Source: Ryuthela nishihirai
Lineage: Eukaryota; Arthropoda; Arachnida; Araneae; Heptathelidae
Direction of reading: 5' to 3'
Length of the DNA stretch: 64,000 bases
Assembly: GCA_038380435.1 (NCBI GenBank)
Contig: JAWZYU010000119.1
Span: 372,001 to 436,000 of the forward strand
Shown: piece by piece, positions 54,787 through 64,000 of the stretch
Layout: the number at the start of each line of letters is the position of its first letter
Numbering within the stretch: position 1 is the stretch's first letter
The notes under the pieces: model-generated
Told to the model about the DNA's origin: nothing
Databases searched by the model: none
The model's input: only the letters and a program-made list of their open reading frames with translations
Position numbers and translations under genes: made by a program

Positions 54787-56602
54787 CGTCCCCGCCATTT
54801 TCCTAATCCGTAAAATGTTTGTGACATCCACTTTTAGCCCAAGATGTACTGAGAGGTGAAACAACTTCACCTGAAAAAAAAAAAAATGATCGCTTTACTA
54901 CCGTCTGCGGTTCCAGGTTCGAGTCCCAGCTGAGTAAGCCTCGAGATTCATTTCCGCAAAACTCCCCGCCCTGCCCACGGTCAGTAGGGAACAGCGACGG
55001 GCTTGGAAAGGTCGCCGTCCGTCGGATGGAACGTTAAGCCGAGCCCGCTGTGCAGGTACAAGAACGCGCTGCATGGCGTCGACGGGAACTACCGTCTCCC
55101 AACAGATGTTCCAGTAGGTCCTCAACCGTCTCTGAAACCTCGGGTTCCTTGTGACCTGGCCATTTGGCACATTTTGTGAAAACAATTAACATACCCTGTG
55201 CATTTGAAAAACATGCCGGATGGCATTTATGGAAGGCTACCATCTGTCTCCCAACGGCTGTTCCACGGAGTCCCCTCCGTCAACCTTCTCCGAGGCTCTT
55301 GTGACTCGTCCATTTAGCCCATTGGGTACAAAAAAGTGCCGCTCAGAGGTTAAAATGCCTATCTTCTCTATGGCGTATTAAAGTGATCAAAGGGACCTGG
55401 GTTCGAGCCCCGTGGATGTTTGTGTTGTCCCACCACACTCACAGACCTTCTACTATTTATTTTTTATTTCATTTATGAACATCTCTTTTTCCCTAAAATC
55501 TAGCAACTTTGGATAATAATTCTCGTTGTAAAATGACAGGTAAAAAAAATTGGCTCAGTAAAAACTAATTTTAAATAATAACTTATTATAAAACATTTTT
55601 TTTGTCTTTCTGAAACGTCTCTTAATAAAAAAGAATATTTATTTGTTTGATGATCTCAATATTTTTTTTAAATCTTTATAAAAATTATATATTTGAAAAG
55701 GTTCCTAACTTTTATGTTTGTTAGAATTCAAACGAAACTTTTTTATTTATCGACAACATTCTACGAGGTAACTTTACCGAGGTGACGTCACGTCTCCATA
55801 AATAATGTTAGGTTCGATAACTAAGAAAACCGACTGCGGCTACGACCGTTGAATAAACTGTTTCATGTTACCGCAAACTAATGCCTCGGAGTGCTATAAA
55901 TAAACCCTCCAGGTGGCGATAGGTTGTGGTTTCAGTTTCTTTGATGTACCGCAAACTGTCAATCAAGGCTTCTGCAGGTGTTAACAGGAACGCTTAACGA
56001 TAATTCACTTGGATGTATTCTTCGAATGGCCAAATATTCTGTGATTTTTCCAAAATAAAAAACTTCGGTTATACATACATACATATCTAAATAAAAACTA
56101 ATATCCAAGCATTTATGGTGTAATAAAATGAGAAATGTTAGAAGAAAAATAAAATTTCCACTATTTCATTAACTTTTCAAGTCTCATTTTCTCCGAGTGT
56201 CTCTAACGAAATAAGAGGGGGCATTCCTATCACACCCTTCAAAGGAACGAACTTAATAAATTCCTTTGTATATTTTATTTCTCCGAGAAATTTTTTAAAT
56301 AAATTCAAAAATGTGGAGGGATAAGTGTTTTCTAAGTATTTTCTGTATTTTCTAAGCCACTGAAGAACAGTGATCATTATTTCACTCCGAGGATGAGTTG
56401 TTTTACCTCTGAGCGGCGCTTTTTTGGCCAACAGTGGGCTAACTTAGACAAGGAGCCCGGGGGTTCATTCAGAAGGGGGACGTTCTTGCAGAAGAAATGA
56501 AAAACTTGGAAGGAAAAAAATAGTCGTAAATCACCTAATTACATACAGTAGAAACAAGCTGTAGAGATTGGGTAGAACCCCACATTGATATCTGGAGTTG
56601 TT

Positions 56603-56987
56603 GTTGGGTTGTTTTACCTCTGAGCGGCACTTTTTTGCACACCATGGGCTAAATGGCCAGGTCACATGGACCCCGAAAACTCAGAGAAGGTTGGGAGAGG
56701 GGACCCACTGGAACAGCTGTTGGGAGACAGATGGTAGCCTCCCGTCAAGGCCATCCAGCGTGTTATTTAACGTGCACAGGGTACGGCTCTCCCACACACG
56801 GGGCCACGGCTTAACGTCCCATCTGACGGACGCGGCCTTTCCAAGCCCCATCGGTGTCGCCTACTGACCGTGGGCAGGGCGAGGAATTTTGCTGAGATAA
56901 ATCTCAACGCTGACCCAGCTGGGACTCGAACCTGGGAACTAGAGATTACAAGCCTGGCGCGCTACCGACTGAGCCACCCCCGCCCCA
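56603..56987 (-). mobile_element. SINE family A, full-length, unit 3
   Basis: Matches 3034-3418. Confidence 0.88.
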
Positions 56988-58423
56988 GGAAAAATACTGA
57001 CACGGAATCTGGCAACAAAGCCATTCAATACATTGAAGTACCAAGTCTCCTGAGTACGAAAATATATAGATATTAAAGTCGCATAAAAAAAAGGCTTCAG
57101 AAAGAGTCGAAAACCAAAAAAAGGCATTATACAGGGTGATGAAAAAGTCGCTCTGCACCAGATAAGGAATGAGATATTCGCACCCGTACAATTATAATAA
57201 ATGTTGAAATTGCGTCTCCAGTCTGTCATCAAGAATCAGTGGTCCGAATTACGAAAAAAAAAAAAGCCCCCGTAGCTTTTTTATGGATTCTGCAACAGAG
57301 TGAATTTTTGCAACTTTTGATTCTTTGTACCGTCTTTCTTTTGTGACTTTTACCCAACATCTACACATTTCCGTAATCGCGGGGATCCATTTACAAGATT
57401 CCATTTCCTCGCCGATTTTAAATATTAAGTTTTTTGGTATCTATCTGTATTAAGATCCTAAAAAAAAAAAGGGGGAATGGTATAATATATCGTCAGTCCG
57501 CCTCCGCGCGCCGAGTCAAAGAATGCTGCACTTGGTACAAATCATCCTCTCCCGCGCCAACGAGCGAAAAAGACTGCACCAAGCCGACTTTAAAAGAATA
57601 AACAAACTTTTCTAACAAACATAGAAATAAACAAAAATTATTTACTGGGACAATAAGAAAAACTGTATTAGATACGGGTAAATTCAGGGCACGCAGGCCA
57701 CGGAAAATTAAATAAAAAAAAAGCAAAAGTTCGCTCTAACGAGAGAAAACTACTGCATCTTAGCCGACTTTAAACCAACAAACAAAATTTTCCAGAGAAA
57801 CTAGAAAAAAACAAAAAATATCTACGAAAACTAGAAGAAAAACTGTATAGAAAAAGGGTAACTTCCGGGCACGCAAGCCACGGAAAAATAAAAAATAAAA
57901 ACCACAAAAAGTGGAAATCTCTCCCCTGTTTCCAATATAGATAGAGGGTTTAAAAAAAAAAACCCTCTATCAATATTTTTTCTAACACTTCCAGGAGTTG
58001 ACGTCAAAAGCGTGAAAACTCGGTATTCGTGGTTAAACTATAAAATTTCTTTACAAATAAACGAGTTAGAGAGAGGATTTAGAAAGGCTCTATGTACAGG
58101 CAAGTACGCAATCGTTTAGCCCAACAACATTAAAATGCCCTAAAAAAATGACCTTCCAAAAGTAGTCCATTTTCTGATTGTGGAAATGCATAGATAAAAT
58201 GTATATTAATAAATATAATTATATATATGTATTCTATGTATATAGAAACATTATAATTCTGTTTTAATAAGTATTAAGAAGTTATTAGAGAAATTAAAAT
58301 CACAGTACTCTGAAACCTTTTTATTTAAATCAAATGCATTTTAATTTTTTAATACTTAAATTTTGCACAAATTAAATAGGAATTGAAATGACAATTAATA
58401 GAAATTATTTTTAACCCCCCCCC

Positions 58424-58454
<31 letters not shown>

Positions 58455-59018
58455 AAAAATCCAATGTAGAGTAATACAGGTACTGGACAAAAAGTTGGAA
58501 GCACATCCACGTTGCAATAAATACACACTCAAGCAGCTGCTTGACACAGAGGTCTGACAGGAGCCTACCAGTTTAATACTGAGAGTATAGCAGGTCCTCA
58601 GCAGAAAAATATCACAAACATCCATGCATTTCCCAGGTCTCAATAACTTATTTACTATGATTTTTAGTGAAAAAATGCCTAAAGATAAAGATCTCAATCT
58701 CAAACAATATCTGTTCAGTTTTCACAGAGTAATTAACACAGGAATCTCAACCAGCTACAAAAAATTAACCTCAAAACTTAATTGAAACAGGGTTGGGTTG
58801 TCTTACCTCTAAATAATGGGCTAAATGACCATGTTACAGACAGCTGGGTGAAGGAGATTCACTGGACAGCATCAAGCATGTTCTTTGATGTGCACGTAGT
58901 GTGACTCTCCCATATCAGTGGTCAATGGTTTAATGTTGCATTTGATGGACGCTGGCATTAAAGCAGATTAATTTATCGTAGTTGACTACAGTACAGTGTA
59001 TTATACCCTATGTTGATG

Positions 59019-59232
59019 TCTTAGGCCAGGGTTGGGCAAATAGCGGCCCGCGGGCCGCATTAGGCCTGCTAAGAGTTTATTGTGGCCCGCCAAGACAGAA
59101 AAATCCGCCTCGAACCGAGATTTCCTTCCCGCGCGCGACCGAAGATTCGTCTCGTATTTTCCATTAGGACGGCCACGTCAATACGCATGCGCAGTGTAGA
59201 TACTAAAACAATTGCCCACCCCTGTCTTAGCC
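59019..59232. mobile_element. hAT MITE, unit 3 (element 59027-59224)
   Basis: Same as at 5442-5655 with one SNP (tactaaaac for tacgaaaac). Confidence 0.88.
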
Positions 59233-62092
59233 TATTTCAATGTATTACATAAATTTTGGTTATTTTCTTTCAGTCTTTTAAATATTCAGCATTTATCTCC
59301 CTGAATACTAAATAAATATTGATTAAAATTGAGATGTAGAAAGATTTCACTGCACCTATATCTTTAGACATATTTTTGTTAAATATCATATGGTAGTTAT
59401 TCACTCGAAATGCGATTTTCACGGAGAAAACAAGAAAGCTTTTCCATTTTTCTGTCCAAAGCCTATAGATATTTTCTTACAAATGTGATATTAAAACACA
59501 TATATATACTTATAATAATAGGATATTAAATTCATGAAAATGTAGCATCCATCTATACTCCTTAAAAACCTTATAGTGAATTTGCATGTTATATCAATGA
59601 GAAACTTTGAATCTGTAAAACTCGAGCTTTTTTTGTGGAAAAAAATGTTGCCTGTAATAAGTCTTTTTTATATTTCTCTATAACTTAGAAATTAAATAAG
59701 AAATCAAAGATATATACATTTTCCTTTAAGAAAGAAAAAAAATATTTAAACATTGCAAAATAATGTGTTTAGTGATAAATTATCGAAGAAGCACACTGTA
59801 AATATTTGCATGTAATGAAATAAACAACTATAACATAAAAATAAAATTATTCAGTGGAAAATTGCAACCACTTTGGTTTAGAAAGAGTACGGTAAATAAG
59901 TCTGTTATTAGGACTGACTTACACGAAGATTCGGATTGTTTTACCTATGAGCAGCACCTTCATTGCACCCAATGGGCTAAATGACAAGGTCACAAGGACC
60001 CAATGGCTCAGATATTGATGGAGGACACCCAGTGGACAGCTATTAGCCTCTCGTCGAGGCCATCCATGTTCCTTAAGATGCACAAGGTGTCTCTACCACA
60101 CACAGGACCAAGGCCTAGCATCCCATCTGATGGATGGATTACTAAGCCTATTAGTGTCCCCTGGCTGACTGAGGGCAGACCAGGAAATTTTAGTGGATAA
60201 ATAAAATATTACCAAACATTTTTTAAAATCAGGGGCATTTTAAGAATAATGCCACAGGATGAATTAGATCTAACAAAAAAAACAGAAAAAGGATATATAA
60301 ATATTACAGTGAGAGCTCACCTGTATGTGAAGAGTGATTAAGACACAAGTAAAAAAACTATTCATTGTAAAATGCAAAAATATAATATATATTTTCTTAC
60401 GACACTTAAATTAAGGACACATACATTATATGCTTTCCTACACAAGATAATGGGATAGTAAATATGCGAAAAAACATTGTTTAATGCAAATATATCGTCT
60501 ATCTACCAACTTATTAGGAATTTGCATCTAATATCAATGAGAATTTTGAAGCTCAATCACTCAGCTTTATTTATAATACTCCTTCAAGTAGCTGCTTGCC
60601 ACCGAGGTCTGACAGGAGCCCGTCGGTTTATGTATCGTAGCAGAAGGTTTGTGTGGATGTCAAGACCTCAGCAGAAAAACAACACGAACCTCCGTGCCTC
60701 ACCCAGGGCACGGATGATGTGATCAGTAGCCAAGTCCCCTGATCAGTCGGAATAGTTGTTTTCCAACAAATCAGTTACCTATGCACGTACCCGTTTCTTC
60801 AGAAGGTGGCAGAAGACATATCACTTATACTTGGTTGCTCCATACTGCATAATCCTAAAAGAAAGAATGAACAATATATATATAGCATGCGAAAAGCAAA
60901 CATGTCATATCAACTGAGCAATGTATAACAAACGTGTAATATCAACCAAGCGTTATATAGCAAATATGCAATAACAACTCGGCAATAAATAGCAAACGTG
61001 CAATAACAACTTAGCAATATATAGGAAACTGATGATATCAGGGTTGGGTTAGTTCAACTCTGAGTTGACCATTTTAGCACCCAATGGGCTAAATGGCCAG
61101 GTCACAAGGACCCTTAGGGCTCAGAGAAGGTTGGGGTATGGAACCCACTGTAACAGCTGTTAGGAGACAAATGGTAGCCTCCTGTCAAGACCATCCAGTG
61201 TTAATTAACGTGCACAGGATATGGCCTTAACATTGAATCCAATGGACAGTGGCTTTCCGAGCTCAGCAGTGTCCGCGACTCACCATGGGTAGCAACTTAG
61301 CAATACAAACAACTTTACATTTTCAAAAACATCTTTTCTCCAACTTTATAGTTTTATTCGAACAATTTTTTGCTAACTGGATGATTGATGTAAAATACGT
61401 ATAAATTACAAACCACTATAGGTCCTGCCATCCTCACAGACCTTCTACTATGGCATATAAACTGACAGGCTCCTGTCAGACCTCTGTGGCAAGCAGCTGC
61501 TTGAGGGAGTATTTATTTATTTTTTTTTTTATAAAACCTGAAATAAATATTAAGACATTTAAGTTGTGTTGTCTCTTCACTCTAAATAACATCCAGCATA
61601 CTCTGAAGGGTAAATACTAGTTGGTATTAAAAATTGGTGAATCTCGAAAAATAATACCTTGATGCATTCATGGGAAATCTGGAAAATATCCTTTCTGGTT
61701 ATTGCTGCATTGTAGCTAATTAAAGCTAAATTAATAAACTATTAATCTTCAAATAACAGTTCACAAACATTAAAACAAATCCTCCACATTGTAAAATTAA
61801 ACACTAAGAGTATTATATACACATTACTTGATATCCCAAATATTTGTTTATTGAAATATTACTAACAGATCTGCCAATGGTCACATTTAGTTTATGCTAA
61901 AGTTTAAACTATTATATGAAAAAGCCATAAAAGATGAATATTTGCTTAGGCACTATTTTTTTCACTGCAATTACATGTAACAGGCTACTACTGAATAATA
62001 TGTGCACCCACATCACTAATTCTGTCCTATTTCTAACAAAAAAACAGTTTGTGACACTACATAATTAACATGAAACAGTACTTGCAATTCAT

Positions 62093-62666
62093 ATTCAATA
62101 ATGCTCAACCATTTCAAAGAAAAAAAAAAACAGCAGTTTAAATAATTTGAAGTGATTGGTTCACGTGCCAGTTATGGCACTCGAAAGAATTGTTGTTGTA
62201 GATTATCAGCAACACAGACAGATATTCAATAATGCTCAACCACTTAAAAGAAACAAGTGAAATTTGCCAAAAAAAAAACAGCAGTTTAAATAATTTGAAG
62301 TGATTGGTTCACGTGCCAGTTATGGCACTCAAAAGAATTGTTGTTGTAGATTATCAGCAACACAGACAGATATTCAATAATGCTCAACCATTGAAAAGAA
62401 ACAAGTGAAATTTGCCAAAAGAAAAATAGCAGTTTAAATAATTTGAAGTGATTGGTTCACGTGCCAGTTATGGCACTCGAAAGAATTGGTGTTGTAGATT
62501 ATCAGCAACACAGACAGATATTCAATAATGCTCAACCATTTAAAAGAAACAAGTGAAATTTGCCAAAAAAAAAAACAGCAGTTTAAATAATTTGAAGTGA
62601 TCGGTTCACGTGCCAGTTATGGCACTCGAAAGAATTGGTGTTGTAGATTATCAGCAACACAGACAG
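62093..62666. repeat. 148-bp tandem repeat, unit 3, 4 copies
   Basis: Starts at 62093, 62224, 62372 and 62520. The third copy carries the ccaaaagaaaaatag variant of the second copy in unit 2, so unit 3 gained (or units 1 and 2 lost) one repeat. Confidence 0.88.
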
Positions 62667-63346
62667 TACTGATGGCGTACATATTAAACTTGGAGCGAAA
62701 CATTTAGTAACCCTTAATTTCATGATAGCCACTGAATATCTTTTGGGGAGTCTATCAATGATAGGCTTGCTTATCAACAAAGTATGCTTGGTTTCTGATA
62801 AAAGGGACATCGGTAGGCATAGATGTCTGTGTCGTTTTTTTGCTGAGGTTCAGCCATAACCTTAAACCTCAGAGACCTTGCATTATAGCATAAAAACAGA
62901 CACTGTTAGACCTCTATGACAAGCAGCTGCTTGAAGGGTTTTTTATAACTCGCTAACATTTGGAAAAAATTTATCCCTTAAGGGCTTATGACGTAGATAT
63001 TATTGAATAGAAATTTTAATTGAGATTTAACTTAAAAAAAAGTTGATTAAAAATGGAGATAGTTTAACTCATAATCAACATGTTGTGGTTTAATATGAAA
63101 TTAAATAATAAGCACTACGTTTAACTCATTACACGTTTCTAAGCCTAAAACATACAGTAATAGTACTGAAACCAAATATTTAAAATATAATAAAGTACAC
63201 TCACCTGGAAACTTAAATGGCATCGAAATGCTTATTTGAAGTATCTAGAAAACTTTTTAAAATGTTACGGTTGAAGAATGTCACAACTTGGCTACATGAA
63301 AATCAGACTGGCGCCATTATTAAAAAAAAGATAATAAATACCCCCT

Positions 63347-63530
63347 TAAGCAGCTGCTTGCCACAGAGGTCTGACAGGAGCATGTCAGTTTATATGCCAG
63401 AGTAGAAGGTCTGAGAGGATGGCAGGACCTCAGCAGAAAAACGACACATGCATCCATGCCTTACCTGGGGCTCGAACCCAGGTCCCTTAGATCAGTAGCC
63501 CAGCGCGCTAACCACTCAGCCAACAAACTT
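63347..63530 (-). mobile_element. SINE family B, complete, unit 3
   Basis: Matches 9585-9768. Confidence 0.85.
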
Positions 63531-63654
63531 GAAATAATTAACTGCGTACTAGTAGTAGTAATACCTTATATAAACTGATGAGAAAAATACAATTTTAGTA
63601 TTCTCAGGTAATTCTGTCACACATCAATTCGCTTCATAATCAATGATTCCTTAC

Positions 63655-63872
63655 CAGAGTCCTAGGTTTTCGTACAAATCCATATTGGACATTCGCGACA
63701 TCTAGTTTTGTATCACGGTCAATATTTAAAGTAAGAAAAATTAATGCACCTAGAAAATAAATCATCTTGTTGTTAACGACGAAAATAAACTTTCGCAATA
63801 AATGAAAGCACAGCTTCTTTTCACAACAACACTGGGAATGCATCTTTAGCAATTTGCCTCGTAAATATGCAC
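63655..63872 (-). other. Exon-like repeat R, copy 1, unit 3
   Basis: Matches 9893-10110 with a few SNPs; the acceptor and donor-like sites are kept. Confidence 0.45.
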
Positions 63873-64000
63873 TGGAAGGATGTCGTTATTGCAAACTTTA
63901 AATCATTTAACTGCGTAGTAGTAGTAGTGATACCTTAAATAAACTGATCAGAAAAATACAACTTTAGTAAGTATTAATAAATCACTTCGCTTCATAATCA

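Larger units (their letters stand above)
53570..64000. repeat. Macrosatellite unit 3 (first 10.4 kb only)
   Basis: Third copy, cut by the window end; its last base corresponds to unit 1 position 10238. Private differences are a T inside the C-tract at about 58427, a 67-bp alternative sequence at 59814-59882, and a fourth copy of the 148-bp tandem repeat (62093-62666). Confidence 0.95.

Overview
The window reads as metazoan nuclear DNA: AT-rich, full of tRNA-derived SINEs (internal A and B boxes), a decayed non-LTR retrotransposon, hAT-like and Tc1/mariner-like non-autonomous DNA transposons, satellite arrays and splice-site-like sequences. It has no operons, rRNA or true tRNA genes, and I find no convincing intact multi-exon or long protein-coding gene. 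The species cannot be fixed from the sequence; an invertebrate is possible, but I do not claim a taxon.

The dominant feature is a giant tandem repeat. Three successive units lie head to tail: unit 1 (1-23548, about 23.5 kb, start arbitrary), unit 2 (23549-53569, about 30.0 kb) and the first 10.4 kb of unit 3 (53570-64000). Aligned parts differ only by scattered SNPs and small indels, so the amplification or its homogenisation is recent, or part of it is an assembly effect. The extra 6.5 kb of unit 2 is a 3.5-kb segment (about 42921-46435) plus a longer satellite array.

Layout of one unit (unit 1 coordinates). 1-1250: a 91-nt perfect-hairpin candidate and two CACGTG-centred palindromic MITEs with SINE heads. 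1250-9800: SINE families A and B in both orientations, an AT-rich promoter-like module with a TATA box, a 198-bp hAT MITE with target-site duplication, and a 148-bp tandem repeat whose copy number differs between units. 9800-15250: an exon-like repeat present three times, a truncated L1/Tx1-like LINE on the minus strand, a 39-codon minus-strand ORF in a strong Kozak context, and a perfect NRF1-type palindrome. 15300-17715 and 19583-22455: two versions of a composite block, [100/112-bp satellite] - [about 815-bp G+T-rich repeat, full copies then a truncated copy] - [link module]. The satellite monomer is recognisably derived from part of the palindromic MITE.

The unit 2-only segment has an unusual promoter-like cluster: three ZNF143/STAF-type sites in 71 bp, an E2F site, inverted CCAAT boxes, a CTCF-core match and several CRE palindromes. 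TGACGTCA occurs at least 18 times in the window, against about one expected by chance. The best candidates for something undescribed are the macrosatellite itself, the MITE-to-satellite origin, the G+T-rich repeat loaded with transcription-factor-like motifs, and hairpins that keep their pairing between diverged copies.
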